A DNA stretch of 64,000 bases from Sphingomonas sp. Root720 (GCF_001428605.1 NZ_LMID01000001.1:62001-126000); one strand, 5' to 3'. Shown: positions 34,712-44,171, counted from the stretch's first letter. A program made the numbers and translations. The notes: a model not told the origin generated them from the sequence alone.

Positions 34712-36137
34712 GGCGATCGCCGGAATAGGCCACAACGGCGGGCCGACGCTCAATCCGATCCTGCAGGATTTCTGGCTTACCCCGGTCAACGACAACCAGG
34801 AGCCGGTCCGAAACCGCGTGCTCTATGGTGGCCGCGCCTCGTCGAAGTCCTGGGACGCCGCCGGGTTCGCGGTCTTCCTGGCCTGCAACGTCAAGATCAA
34901 GGTGCTCTGCGCCCGCCAGTTCCAGAACAAGATCGAGGAATCGGTCTATTCGCTGCTGGTCACCCAGATCGAGCGGTTCGGGCTGCGCCGGCAGTTCCGG
35001 ATCCTCGACAACAAGATCATCCACAAGCGGACCGGGTCGGAGTTCATCTTCTACGGCCTGTGGCGGCACATATCCGAAATCAAGTCGCTCGAAGGCATCG
35101 ACATATGCTGGCTCGAGGAGGCGCACGCGCTGACCGAGGAACAATGGAAGGTGCTCGAGCCGACGATCCGCAAGCAGGGGTCGCAGTTCTGGATCATCTT
35201 CAACCCGATCCTGTCGACCGACTTCGCCTGGCGCCGCTTCGTCCTCAATCCGCCGCCCGGGACGCTCGCCCGCCAGATCAACTATCTCGAAAACCCGTTC
35301 CTCTCCGACACGATGCTGCGCGTGATCGAGGCGGCTTGGGAGGAGGACGAGGCCGAATATCAGCATATCTATCTCGGCATCCCGCGCGACGACGATGACA
35401 GCGTGGTCATCAAGCGGTCCTGGGTGATGGCCGCGATCGACGCGCATATCGGGCTGGGTATCGATCCGAGCGGTTCCAGGCGGGTCGGCTTCGACGTCGC
35501 GGACAGCGGCGCCGACAAGAACGCGCTCGTGGCCGCGACCGGGTCGCTCGCCACCTGGACCGACATGTGGAAGGCGGGCGAGGACGAGCTGCTGAAATCC
35601 GCGACCCGCGCCCGTGACGCCGCGGTCCAGCGCGAGGCCGAGTTGGTCTATGACAGCATCGGCGTCGGCGCCGGGGTGGGCGCCAAGGTCAACGAGTTGA
35701 ACGAGGATGGCATCCATATCCGCCATATCGGCTTCAATGCCGGCGGCGCGGTCGCCAATCCCGACGCGATCTACGCCCGGTCGCACCCTGCGAAAACCAA
35801 CAAGGATATGTTCGCCAACGCCAAGGCGCAGGCGTGGTGGAACATCGCCGACCGGTTCCGCAACACCTTCAACGCGGTGGAGCGCGGCGTAGAGTTCGAT
35901 CCCGCCGATCTCATCTTCATATCTTCCGAGATCGACAATCTCGCCCTGCTCATCGACGAACTGTGCACGCCCAAGCGCGATTTCGACAATGCGGGCAAGG
36001 TCAAGGTCGAGAGCAAGAAGGATCTCGCCCGGGCCAATCGCAAGGGCGGCGCGAAGCCATCGCCGAATCTGGCCGACGCCTTCGTGATGGCGATGGGCAC
36101 GGTCTCCAGGAAGCTCACCGCCTTCGACGTCCTGTGA
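34701..36137 (+). CDS. terL: Terminase large subunit (PBSX family)
   Basis: 478 residues. Translocating ATPase with P-loop-like GGRASSKS (43-50), motif with IDICWLEEAH as Walker B plus catalytic Glu, and IIFNPILSTDF. The C-terminal nuclease has Asp in RVGFDVADSG and in the NLADAFVMAMG end. Standard length. The first copy of the late-region intergenic motif follows its stop. Confidence 0.93.
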   Translation: MATEAIAGIGHNGGPTLNPILQDFWLTPVNDNQEPVRNRVLYGGRASSKSWDAAGFAVFLACNVKIKVLCARQFQNKIEESVYSLLVTQIERFGLRRQFRILDNKIIHKRTGSEFIFYGLWRHISEIKSLEGIDICWLEEAHALTEEQWKVLEPTIRKQGSQFWIIFNPILSTDFAWRRFVLNPPPGTLARQINYLENPFLSDTMLRVIEAAWEEDEAEYQHIYLGIPRDDDDSVVIKRSWVMAAIDAHIGLGIDPSGSRRVGFDVADSGADKNALVAATGSLATWTDMWKAGEDELLKSATRARDAAVQREAELVYDSIGVGAGVGAKVNELNEDGIHIRHIGFNAGGAVANPDAIYARSHPAKTNKDMFANAKAQAWWNIADRFRNTFNAVERGVEFDPADLIFISSEIDNLALLIDELCTPKRDFDNAGKVKVESKKDLARANRKGGAKPSPNLADAFVMAMGTVSRKLTAFDVL

Positions 36138-36153
36138 ACTGGCGTCCGTAGCC
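36138..36153 (+). repeat. Late intergenic motif, copy 1
   Basis: ACTGGCGTCCGTAGCC directly after the terminase stop. From the end of the core (TGGCGTCCGTAG) to the portal ATG there are 33 nt and no ribosome site. Confidence 0.85.
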
Positions 36154-36184
36154 GCCATCGGCCGTGCGGCACAGGTTCGCTCCC

Positions 36185-38137
36185 ATGTCAGGCCGCATCG
36201 CAAACGTCCGCCCGAAGCCCGGCTTCATGTTCGATGGCCAGTCCATCGTCCCCGCCCCACCCAACGTCATCCCGCTGCGCGACGGCCTGGGCAATGTGCT
36301 CACCGGCCGGGGCACGTCGATCGACCGGACGGTGCGCAATTTCTGGTACCGCCGGTTCCAGGACGTCCAACAGGTCTCATTCGCCTATCTCGGCTCGTGG
36401 CTGCACCGCAAGATCGTCGACATCCCCGCCGAGGACATGACCCGCGCCGGGCGCGACTGGGACGCGACCGATGACGAGATCGCGAAGATCGAGGCGGAGG
36501 AAAAGCGGCTCGGCTATTGGGAGAAGTTGTTCGAAGCGCTGCTCCTCGGTCGTCTCGGCGGTGGTGCCATCCTGATCGGGCTGGGCGACAACCCGGCGAA
36601 CCCGCTCCCCGTCACGATCCGGCCGGGCCAGATCCGCTATCTCACGGTGCTGTCGCGCTGGGAACTGAATCTCGGCGAAGAGGACCGCGACCCCGAGAGC
36701 GACACGTTCAAGCAGCCGAAGTTCTATCGCCTGCCCGGTACGTCGCGCCAGGTCGATATACACCCATCGCGCGTGGTCTGCTTTCGCGGCCTGCCCATTC
36801 CGGCCTTCCCGGGCATGACCTGGGAAGACCGATTCTGGGGCATGTCGGTGGTGGAGGCGGTCGACGAGGCGGTGCAGCAGGCCACCACCGCATGCGCGGG
36901 CTTCGCCGCCCTGATCGACGAGGCGAAGATCGACGTGTTCCGGTTGGCTGGCATGGCTGAACAGCTCCTGCAACCCGGCGGCGAAGACAGGCTGCTGCAG
37001 CGCGTGGAGATGACCAACACCGGCAAGTCGGTCCACCGCGCCGTCGTCCTCGACAAGGAAGACGAGTGGGAGCAGCGGCAGCTCGCGCTTACCGGGGTGC
37101 GCGACGTGATCGTCACCTATGACGCCCGCGTGGCCGGCGCCGCGGACATTCCCGCGACCCGCCTGTTCGGGAAGTCGCCCGACGGCATGAACGCGACCGG
37201 CGACAGCGACCTGACCAACTATTTCCAGTCGGTCGGGTCGAAGCAGGAGAAGCAGTTGCGCCCGATGATGGAGCGGATCGATGCGGTTATGCTGCCGTCG
37301 GCCGGGCTCAAGGCGGACCTGACGTGGTCGTTCTCACCGCTGATGGTGCTGTCCGAGAAGGACCAGGCCGAGGTCGAGAACAAGGAAGCCGACACCGTCA
37401 CGAAATACGCCAATGCCGGGCTGGTGCCGGAATCGGCGCTGGCAAAGGCGGTACAGAACAGGATGATCGAAAGCCAGCGCTGGCCCGGGCTCCAGGATGC
37501 GATCGACGAAGCGGATGCGGCGGGCGAAGGCCTGTCGGGCGAGGTCGATCCCGCCGAACTCGGCGTCGTGCCGGTGCCGGGCGCCAACCCGAACGCCCCG
37601 GGCGCCAACCCGCCTGCCCGCGCGCGCCGCGCTGCCAACGATGCGGCCATGTTCTTCGCCGATGCGAAGCCGCGCCCGCTCTATGTCCAGCGCAAGTTGC
37701 TCAACGCAGCCGATCTGATCGCCTGGGCAAAGTCGGCCGGCTTCACCTCGACGCTCCCGGCCGGCGACATGCACGTCACCGTCCTCTATTCGCGCACCGC
37801 GGTCGATCCGATGAAAATGGGCGAAAGCTGGGCTGGCGACGACAAGGGCCAGATCACCGTCAAGCCGGGCGGGCCGCGCGCCGTCGAGCGCCTCGGCGAG
37901 AGTGCCGTCGTGCTGCTGTTCTCGTCCTATGAGATCGAATCGCGCCATCGGGATATGGTCGCGGCGGGCGGGAGCCACGATTTCGAGGATTTTCATCCGC
38001 ACGTGACGCTGTCGTATGAGGTGCCGGCCGGACTGGACCTCGACACGGTCAAGCCGTTCACGGGGCGGCTGCTGTTCGGGCCGGAGTTGTTCGAGCCGCT
38101 TGATCTGGAGTGGAAGCGGAAGATCACCGAGGCATAG
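36185..38137 (+). CDS. Portal protein (DUF1073) with C-terminal Acb1-like 2H phosphoesterase domain
   Basis: 650 residues from the ATG that is 33 nt past the late motif (a GTG at 36164 is the alternative). Residues about 30-430 are a DUF1073 portal (FWYRRFQDVQQVSFAYLGSW, IPATRLFGKSPDGMNATGD). After a Pro/Asn/Ala linker (about 461-485), the C-terminal domain has two H-x-T motifs, HVTVLYS (His530, Thr532) and HPHVTLSYE (His606, Thr608), 76 residues apart, the arrangement of 2H phosphoesterases and of anti-CBASS Acb1. It could degrade cyclic nucleotide signals; whether it does so while in the virion is unknown. Confidence 0.88.
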   Translation: MSGRIANVRPKPGFMFDGQSIVPAPPNVIPLRDGLGNVLTGRGTSIDRTVRNFWYRRFQDVQQVSFAYLGSWLHRKIVDIPAEDMTRAGRDWDATDDEIAKIEAEEKRLGYWEKLFEALLLGRLGGGAILIGLGDNPANPLPVTIRPGQIRYLTVLSRWELNLGEEDRDPESDTFKQPKFYRLPGTSRQVDIHPSRVVCFRGLPIPAFPGMTWEDRFWGMSVVEAVDEAVQQATTACAGFAALIDEAKIDVFRLAGMAEQLLQPGGEDRLLQRVEMTNTGKSVHRAVVLDKEDEWEQRQLALTGVRDVIVTYDARVAGAADIPATRLFGKSPDGMNATGDSDLTNYFQSVGSKQEKQLRPMMERIDAVMLPSAGLKADLTWSFSPLMVLSEKDQAEVENKEADTVTKYANAGLVPESALAKAVQNRMIESQRWPGLQDAIDEADAAGEGLSGEVDPAELGVVPVPGANPNAPGANPPARARRAANDAAMFFADAKPRPLYVQRKLLNAADLIAWAKSAGFTSTLPAGDMHVTVLYSRTAVDPMKMGESWAGDDKGQITVKPGGPRAVERLGESAVVLLFSSYEIESRHRDMVAAGGSHDFEDFHPHVTLSYEVPAGLDLDTVKPFTGRLLFGPELFEPLDLEWKRKITEA

Positions 38138-38139
38138 CG

Positions 38140-38976
38140 GTGGCCTTCAATCTCCCCCTCATTGCCCGCGGGCAGGGTCTGCGCCGCGCCGTCACCCTCC
38201 GCCCGATCGTCCCGACGCAAGCGATGGCGACCGACCTCGCGGCCGTCTACGCGCCGGCATGGCAGGTGTGGCGCGATCACTCTGCGGCGATCATGGCGGC
38301 CTATGATCCGACGCCGCTTGCCATGGATGGCGCCCCGCTAACCATGGATGCCACCATCCATGACAGCCCAGACCAGGCCGCCAGCGAGATCGAAAGCACC
38401 GCCCGCGACTTCCTCTCCCGCCTGATCGTCGAGATCACACCCGCGCTGCGGCGCTGGGCTGTGCGAGCCGAACAGATCCACCGCGAGAAATGGGCCGCCG
38501 CGATAGAGGCCGGGACTGGCGTCGATCTCTCCACCGTATTGCTCGCGGGCGAGACGCGGGAGACCGTCGAGGCCTTCGTCGCTCGCAATGTCGCGCTCGT
38601 CCGCAACGTCTCCGACCAGGCGCAGTCGCGGATCTCCGATGCGGTGTTTCGGGGGTATCAGAACCGGACGCCCGCACGCGAGGTGGCGAAGGAGGTCCGC
38701 GAGGCGACCGGGATGGGCCGGGCTCGAGCCGTGAGAATCGCCGGGGATCAGAACGCCAAGCTCTCAGCCGCGCTCGACCTGCAGCGTCAGGCGGAGGCGG
38801 GCCTTGACCAATATCGGTGGCGGCACAGCCACAAGGCCCACCCGCGAGCCGTGCACAAGGCGCGGGACGGGAAGCTATTCAAGCTGGGGGAGCCGGCGGG
38901 GGATACGCCTGGGCAGGCGCCGTTCTGCGGGTGCCGCGCGCAGGCTTGGATTCCGCTGCTGGATGAGATCGATTGA
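38140..38976 (+). CDS. Minor head protein (SPP1 gp7-like)
   Basis: 278 residues from a GTG two bases after the portal stop. The C-terminal region has RWRHSHKAHPRAVHKARDGK and GQAPFCGCRAQ, the SPP1 gp7/Mu F signature. It is thought to help assemble or eject DNA through the portal. A long helical part makes up the first two thirds. Confidence 0.83.
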   Translation: MAFNLPLIARGQGLRRAVTLRPIVPTQAMATDLAAVYAPAWQVWRDHSAAIMAAYDPTPLAMDGAPLTMDATIHDSPDQAASEIESTARDFLSRLIVEITPALRRWAVRAEQIHREKWAAAIEAGTGVDLSTVLLAGETRETVEAFVARNVALVRNVSDQAQSRISDAVFRGYQNRTPAREVAKEVREATGMGRARAVRIAGDQNAKLSAALDLQRQAEAGLDQYRWRHSHKAHPRAVHKARDGKLFKLGEPAGDTPGQAPFCGCRAQAWIPLLDEID

Positions 38977-38980
38977 AAAT

Positions 38981-38993
38981 CTGGCGTCCGTAG
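38981..38993 (+). repeat. Late intergenic motif, copy 2
   Basis: CTGGCGTCCGTAG, five bases after the minor-head stop; again exactly 33 nt to the next ATG (39027), with no ribosome site. Confidence 0.85.
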
Positions 38994-39026
38994 AGCGCCT
39001 AACCAGCATCGGGGCATCCATCCCCC

Positions 39027-40178
39027 ATGCTGTTCACCGATCGCCTCACGCTCGATGCGCCGAAGAAAGTCCAGGGTGGCTTCCTTGCCGTGCGCGCCAA
39101 GGCGGCCCGGACTGGGGTCTATCAGTACACCGGCCGGGAAGTGGACCCCGACAACAAGCACGGTCTGCGCGATACCGCGGTGGTCAATGTCCTGCGCGAT
39201 GAAGCGACGGTTTTCGACACAGCGGCGGTTCAGAGCTTCATCGGCAAGCCGGTTACCGACGACCATCCCCACGAGAGCGTGACGTCGTCCAATTGGCGCG
39301 ACCACGCGCGCGGTACCATCATGGGCGCTATGCGGGATGGCGAATATCTCGCGTTCGATCTGCTCCTGATGGACCAGTCGACCATCGACAAGGTCAACGC
39401 CGGGAAGCGTGAGCTTTCGAACGGCTATGTGGCCGATATCGAGTTCGGCGATTTCAAGGCCGCAGACGGCACCGCTTGTCAGGCCCGCCAGTCCCGCATC
39501 ACCGACGGCAACCATGTCGCCCTGGTCAAATACGGCCGGGCCGGCGGCGACTGCGCCATCAAGGATGGTTTCGCGCTGTGCGACGCCCTGCCCTCCCATT
39601 TCCTCGACGGTCTTACCAAGGAGAAGCTCGTGAAGACCATGCTCATCGACGGTCTCACCGTCGACATCTCCAATGCCGATACGGCGGAGAAGACCATCAC
39701 CACCATCTTGGCCGCGCGCGACGCAGCGAACGTCAAGGTCACCGATCTCGAAACCAAGGTCGCCACCCTCACCACCGAGGGCGCCACCAAGGACGCGCAG
39801 ATCCAGACGCTCGAGCAGCAGGCGAAGGACGCGAAGCCGACCGCCGCCCAACTGCGCGACGCTGCAAAGGCCTATGCGCTGGTCTGCGACAAGGCGAAGG
39901 CGCTCGGCGTCCAGTTCGCCGAGGACGCCGACGCCGACGCGATCATGAAGGCGGTCGTCGACGCCAAGATGGGCGACGCTGCCAAGGATTGGTCCGCCGA
40001 CCAGGTCGCCGCCTCGTTCGCGGTCCTGTCGAAGGACGCCGCGCCGGCCGACCCGCTGCGCGAGGTGTTCCGCGACGGCATCCGGCAGCCCGCCAACGGC
40101 GCCAAGGCGGTCGACTCGCAGCGCCGCCGCTGGCTCGCCGACAAGGCGAACGCCCACCGCATCCAGCCCCGCGCCTAA
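39027..40178 (+). CDS. DUF2213 protein, probable prohead protease plus scaffold
   Basis: 383 residues. The N-terminal 190 residues are DUF2213 (GVYQYTGREVDPDN, GKPVTDDHPHESV, ELSNGYVADIEF), thought to be the head maturation protease; His80 of DDHPHE and Ser of ELSNGY are candidate catalytic residues. After that a coiled coil (about 225-270) and an Asp/Ala/Lys-rich tail act as the scaffold. Encoded just before the decoration and major capsid genes. Confidence 0.8.
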   Translation: MLFTDRLTLDAPKKVQGGFLAVRAKAARTGVYQYTGREVDPDNKHGLRDTAVVNVLRDEATVFDTAAVQSFIGKPVTDDHPHESVTSSNWRDHARGTIMGAMRDGEYLAFDLLLMDQSTIDKVNAGKRELSNGYVADIEFGDFKAADGTACQARQSRITDGNHVALVKYGRAGGDCAIKDGFALCDALPSHFLDGLTKEKLVKTMLIDGLTVDISNADTAEKTITTILAARDAANVKVTDLETKVATLTTEGATKDAQIQTLEQQAKDAKPTAAQLRDAAKAYALVCDKAKALGVQFAEDADADAIMKAVVDAKMGDAAKDWSADQVAASFAVLSKDAAPADPLREVFRDGIRQPANGAKAVDSQRRRWLADKANAHRIQPRA

Positions 40179-40190
40179 GGAGATCCCGAC

Positions 40191-40643
40191 ATGGCCGTAC
40201 TTCAGAACAGCTTCAGCGAGGACATTCCCTACGGCTATGCCGGTATGGAAGCCGATGGCGAGCTGAGCAACATCATCACCCGCACGCTCGAAGGCGACAC
40301 CGCCTGCGCGTTCGGCCGCCCGGTCTACCGGGGCACGGCGGACAAGGGCGTGACCCTGACGGTTTCGGCCGCGCTGATGGGCTTCGCGATCGCCCGCAAG
40401 GGCCTGCCGGTCACGTCCGGCCGCGCCGCCGACACCTTCGCGCCGGGCGACAACGTTCCGATCAAGGAACGCGGCAAGATCTGGGTGACGTCGGCCGCCA
40501 CCACGACCGATGGTGCGCAGGTCTATGTCACCAGCGCTGGCGCCGTCACCAGCTCCTCGGGCGGCAACACCGCCGCGACGGGCTGGTTCTTCGAGGACAC
40601 CCTGGCCAGCGCGCCGGGCCTCGTCCGCATCGTCCGCCGCTAA
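40191..40643 (+). CDS. Capsid decoration/cement protein (DUF2190-like)
   Basis: 150 residues, beta-rich, with VYRGTADKGVTLTVSAALMG and IWVTSAA; matches the structural cement proteins that precede DUF2184 capsid proteins. It would bind outside the shell at the three-fold sites. A good ribosome site (AAGGAG) precedes the start. Confidence 0.8.
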   Translation: MAVLQNSFSEDIPYGYAGMEADGELSNIITRTLEGDTACAFGRPVYRGTADKGVTLTVSAALMGFAIARKGLPVTSGRAADTFAPGDNVPIKERGKIWVTSAATTTDGAQVYVTSAGAVTSSSGGNTAATGWFFEDTLASAPGLVRIVRR

Positions 40644-40658
40644 CAGGGGGCCATTTCC

Positions 40659-41711
40659 ATGACCAAGCATATCACCCGCGACCAGATGGCTATCCTCGAA
40701 GACGGCTCGGTGGCCGTGTTCTTCGACTCGGTCGTCGCCGCCGTCGCGCATCTCGAGGCGAACGACCATGGCATGGCCTGGCTCGACGCCGTTCGTGGCG
40801 TCGATTTCGGCGATGCCCAGCAGACCATGGCCTTCCTCGCCCCGCAGCTCCTGCGCGTCGAGCAGGGCGTCTACATGGTCAAGTACCCGACCGCCGACTA
40901 TGCCGACTTCATGCCGGTCGACACCGCCGGCTCGGTCTGGACGGCGGGTTCGCTGTTCTACTCGGGCGACATCGCCGGCAAGCCGGAATGGTTCGACGTG
41001 GCGGCGGACGACATGCCCTATGCGGATGTCAGCCGGACCCAGTTCCTGCAGGAAAACCACATCGCCGGCATCGGCTACAAGTGGAACCGTGGCGACCTGG
41101 AGCGAGGCCAGCAGCTCGGCATCAACGTGATCGCTGACAAGGCGGACGCGGCGACCAAGACGGCCGAGCGCTTCATCCACAAGACCGGCATGACCGGCGA
41201 CGGCCTCAAGTTCGCGACCGGCTTCATCAACGACCCGCTGATGACGACCACGACCGGCCTGATGATCACCGCCTCGTCCGACCCGGACGATGACGTCGCG
41301 GTCATCAACGACGCGCTGACCTCGGTCGAGACCAACACGCTGGAGACCTATCGGGCCGACACGCTCGCGCTGCCGACCTCGATCTGGAACATCCTGGCGT
41401 CGAAGCGGGTGACCGACACCGGCGTCTCGGTGCTGCGTTATCTCGCCGACAACTCGGTCCTCGGCCCCGTCACGCTCAAGCGGACGCGGCACCTCGAGAC
41501 GGCCGGTGCCGGCGGCTCCAAGCGCATCATCGCCTATGCCAACACGATGGAGGTTCACCGCTTCCACCTGCCCGGCGGCGGTCACCAGTTCTTCCCGGCG
41601 TGGCAGAAAGGCCCGTTCTCGTGGGAAGTTCCGGGGATCATGGCGATCGGCGGCTACGAGATCCGCATCCCCAAGGCGAAGACCGCGGTCGACCTGACCG
41701 ACGCGTCGTAA
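40659..41711 (+). CDS. Major capsid protein (DUF2184, HK97-like fold)
   Basis: 350 residues. LAPQLLRVEQGVYMVKYPT, ADVSRTQFLQENHIAGIGY and DTLALPTSIWNILASKRV are features of DUF2184 capsid proteins; the C-terminus includes GIMAIGGYEIRIP. The gene order decoration protein, capsid protein is the usual one. SD GGGGG-like sequence before the start; GC3 is very high, as expected for a strongly expressed gene. Confidence 0.9.
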   Translation: MTKHITRDQMAILEDGSVAVFFDSVVAAVAHLEANDHGMAWLDAVRGVDFGDAQQTMAFLAPQLLRVEQGVYMVKYPTADYADFMPVDTAGSVWTAGSLFYSGDIAGKPEWFDVAADDMPYADVSRTQFLQENHIAGIGYKWNRGDLERGQQLGINVIADKADAATKTAERFIHKTGMTGDGLKFATGFINDPLMTTTTGLMITASSDPDDDVAVINDALTSVETNTLETYRADTLALPTSIWNILASKRVTDTGVSVLRYLADNSVLGPVTLKRTRHLETAGAGGSKRIIAYANTMEVHRFHLPGGGHQFFPAWQKGPFSWEVPGIMAIGGYEIRIPKAKTAVDLTDAS

Positions 41712-41726
41712 GCCGGAGAGACGGAC

Positions 41727-42080
41727 ATGGCCTTCTATCGCAACGATGCGCCTGGCGCTCGGATGATCCGGCTTATCGACCGGAGCTATGTTCTGGTCGA
41801 CGCTGGAAAGACCGCCCAGGCGCAGCGATCGAAGGTCGCCAGCATCCCGGCCGGGGTGATGGAGGTCGACGACGAGGGGAATGTCGTCGACCTCCCCGAG
41901 GCCCCGAAGGACCTCCCGCAGCTCGATCATGACAAGGACGGCGAGCCGGGCGGCTCCACGTCGCCCTCCGCGTCCGACGAGCTGAAAGCGGTCCGGGCCG
42001 AATACAAGGCCAAGATGGGCAAGAACTTCTTTCCGGCCTGGGATGTTGCCGAACTCAGGCGCCGGATGGGTGATGCGTGA
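41727..42080 (+). CDS. Hypothetical virion-region protein
   Basis: 117 residues: a short ordered start, a very acidic middle (EVDDEGNVVDLPEAPKD) and a C-terminal helix. Follows the major capsid gene. Possibly structural; unknown. Confidence 0.65.
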   Translation: MAFYRNDAPGARMIRLIDRSYVLVDAGKTAQAQRSKVASIPAGVMEVDDEGNVVDLPEAPKDLPQLDHDKDGEPGGSTSPSASDELKAVRAEYKAKMGKNFFPAWDVAELRRRMGDA

Positions 42081-42616
42081 GGCGACTGGAGATCGGGCCG
42101 GGTAGGCAGCGTCTGCCCGGCTATGAGACGCTCAACCTGATCCGCACGCCCTCCACCGACCATATCGGCGATTGCCGCCGTCCCCCCTTCCCCGACGCGA
42201 CCTTCGACGAGGTCTATTCCTCGCACTGCATCGAACATGTCGAATGGTTCGAGGTCGAGGCGACGATCGTCGAATGGGCGCGGATCCTGCGCCCCGGTGG
42301 CATCCTCGAAATCCATACCGTCGATGGCGAGCGCATGATGCGCGCCATGCTCGGCGAGATCGAGGTCCATCCCGGCGAATGGAAGCGCGACCTCCACCTC
42401 GGCGACCCGTACAAATGGGCCGCCGGCCGGCTGCTCAACTACGCCAAGCGCGGCGAGGCCGGATCATCCTGGATGCACCGCGCCATCCTCACCCCCGCCT
42501 ATCTGCGCGGCTGCCTCGACGCCGCCGGCATCGTCGATATCGAATCGGTCGAGGAGCCCAAGGGAGAGAAAAGGCACCGCGGCATCAACATGGGGCTCCG
42601 GGGCCGCCGCGCGTGA
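42077..42616 (+). CDS. SAM-dependent methyltransferase
   Basis: 179 residues, GTG start with GTGA coupling. Class I methyltransferase: LEIGPGRQRLPGYETLNL (motif I), CRRPPFPDATFDEVYSSHC and EWARILRPGGILEIHT. The residues resemble those in polysaccharide or glycan methyltransferases that lie beside glycosyltransferases. Part of a four-gene cassette inserted between capsid and connector genes. Confidence 0.8.
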   Translation: MRRLEIGPGRQRLPGYETLNLIRTPSTDHIGDCRRPPFPDATFDEVYSSHCIEHVEWFEVEATIVEWARILRPGGILEIHTVDGERMMRAMLGEIEVHPGEWKRDLHLGDPYKWAAGRLLNYAKRGEAGSSWMHRAILTPAYLRGCLDAAGIVDIESVEEPKGEKRHRGINMGLRGRRA

Positions 42617-43452
42617 TCAATATCCGCACCGTCGGCGACATGGCCGCTACGATCGCCCGCAACCTTCACCGAATCGACCGGTCCGCCTTCGACGTCGTCG
42701 TGGGATTGCCTCGATCGGGCATGCTGCCGGCGTCGATCATCGCCACCCACCTGCAAATGCCGCTCGCGGATCCTGCGGGCTATGCCGCCGGCATCGTCCA
42801 TGGGCGCAGCGGCGCACCGGTCGCGCGCGGCGATCGCGTCCTGCTGGTCGACGACAGCTGCAACAAGGGCCGCGCCTTCGCTCGTGCCGTCCAGCTGCTT
42901 CCCCGTGGAACCAAGGTCATCCGCCTCGCCATCTTCGGGCCCTATCAGGTCGATCCGGCCACGGTGTGCGATATCTGGTTCGAACAGGTCGGAGGCCCGC
43001 GCGTCTTCGCCTGGAACTGGACCAAGCATATCCGGCTGCCGCGCTGGGGCTTCGACTTCGACGGAGTGCTGTGCCGCGACAATCTCAAGGTCGAGAATGA
43101 CGACGGGCCGCGCTATCTCGACTTCCTCGCCAATGCCGAGCCGCTGTTCCTGCCGACGCGCGCGATCGGGCATATCGTCACCGGCCGCCTGGAACGCTAT
43201 CGGCCCCAGACCGAGGCATGGCTGCGGCGTCACGGCGTCCAGTACGAGAGCCTGACGATGATGCCCTATGCCACCAAGGCGGAACGCATGGCGGCCGGCA
43301 ACCGCGGCGGGTGGAAGGCGGAACAGGCGCGCCGGCTCGGCGTCGAGATGTTCATCGAAAGCAGCGCGAAGCAGGGCGCCGCGATCGCGCGCGAGGCCGG
43401 CATCCCCGTCTTCTGCACCGACACCCAGGAGGCCATTCGATGCTTAGCCTGA
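42613..43452 (+). CDS. Phosphoribosyltransferase-HAD hydrolase fusion
   Basis: 279 residues, GTG start, GTGA-coupled. The first half is a PRTase (VVVGLPRSGMLPASII, PRPP loop VLLVDDSCNKGRA). The second half is HAD-like: DFDGVLC for motif I, IVTGR for motif II, and WKAEQARRLGVEMFIESS for motifs III/IV, where the usual DD is ES. Such pairings can make or handle phosphorylated sugar donors. The exact substrate is unknown. Confidence 0.78.
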   Translation: MINIRTVGDMAATIARNLHRIDRSAFDVVVGLPRSGMLPASIIATHLQMPLADPAGYAAGIVHGRSGAPVARGDRVLLVDDSCNKGRAFARAVQLLPRGTKVIRLAIFGPYQVDPATVCDIWFEQVGGPRVFAWNWTKHIRLPRWGFDFDGVLCRDNLKVENDDGPRYLDFLANAEPLFLPTRAIGHIVTGRLERYRPQTEAWLRRHGVQYESLTMMPYATKAERMAAGNRGGWKAEQARRLGVEMFIESSAKQGAAIAREAGIPVFCTDTQEAIRCLA

Positions 43453-44171
43453 TCATGCCCTATTACCGCAATCCCGGGCAGCTCGCGCTCCACTATGCGA
43501 CATGGGCCGCATGGGGTCCGGAGATGAAGGCGCAGACCGAGATCGTCATCGTCGACGACGGCTCCCCCGAGCCCGCGGCCGACGTCGCCCGCCCGGCCGG
43601 CCTGCCGCCCCTGTCGATCTACCGCGTCACCGAGGACCGGCCCTGGCATCAGCATGCCGCGCGCAACCTCGGCGCGCATGTCGCGAAAGAGCCATGGCTG
43701 CTGCTGACCGACATGGATCATGTGCTCACCGCCGACGCCGCGCACGCGCTGTTCCGCCGCATGCACCGGCTCGAGGCGGGCACCGCCTATTTCCTCAACC
43801 GGATCGATGCGGACACCGGAACCCCGACGCTGGGGCGAGACGGGCAGCCCAAGCCTCACCCGAACAGCTTCGTCATGACGCGAGACCTCTATTGGCGCGT
43901 CGGCGGCTATGACGAGGATTTCTGCGGCATTTACGGCACCGATGGCCTGTTCAAGAGCCGCCTGTTCGACACGGCCGGGCGCGGCTTCCTCAAGCATGTC
44001 GCCCTGGTCCGCTATTCGCGCGACGTGATGCCCGATGCATCGACGTCGACCCTGCCGCGCAAGGACGGCCGGATGCCGGGCGCGAAGCGGGCCGTGCTCG
44101 CGGCGAAGGCGGCGCGGGGCGCAGCCGGCACGATCACCGTCCTCGACTTCCCGTGGGAGCGCGTGCTGTGA
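43440..44171 (+). CDS. Glycosyltransferase family 2-like protein
   Basis: 243 residues. N-terminal LIMPYYRNPGQL, EIVIVDDGSPEP and LLLTDMDHVL give the nucleotide-sugar fold and a DxD motif. The C-terminal RVGGYDEDFCGIYGTDG is the galactosyltransferase-type acceptor motif. It overlaps the previous gene by 13 bases and the next by four. Confidence 0.82.
   Translation: MLSLIMPYYRNPGQLALHYATWAAWGPEMKAQTEIVIVDDGSPEPAADVARPAGLPPLSIYRVTEDRPWHQHAARNLGAHVAKEPWLLLTDMDHVLTADAAHALFRRMHRLEAGTAYFLNRIDADTGTPTLGRDGQPKPHPNSFVMTRDLYWRVGGYDEDFCGIYGTDGLFKSRLFDTAGRGFLKHVALVRYSRDVMPDASTSTLPRKDGRMPGAKRAVLAAKAARGAAGTITVLDFPWERVL

Noticed and set aside
36140-36165. Sigma-54 promoter reading of the late motif (TGGC ... 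GC)
   Set aside because: The second element TTGC(A/T) at the required spacing is missing in all six copies.
34629-36203. 524-codon minus-strand frame opposite the terminase
   Set aside because: Shadow of the large terminase, no domain, no ribosome site.
38787-41930. 1047-codon open frame on the minus strand opposite the capsid genes
   Set aside because: It is the antisense of strongly coding plus-strand genes with recognised families; long antisense frames are common at this GC content and the translation matches no known domain.
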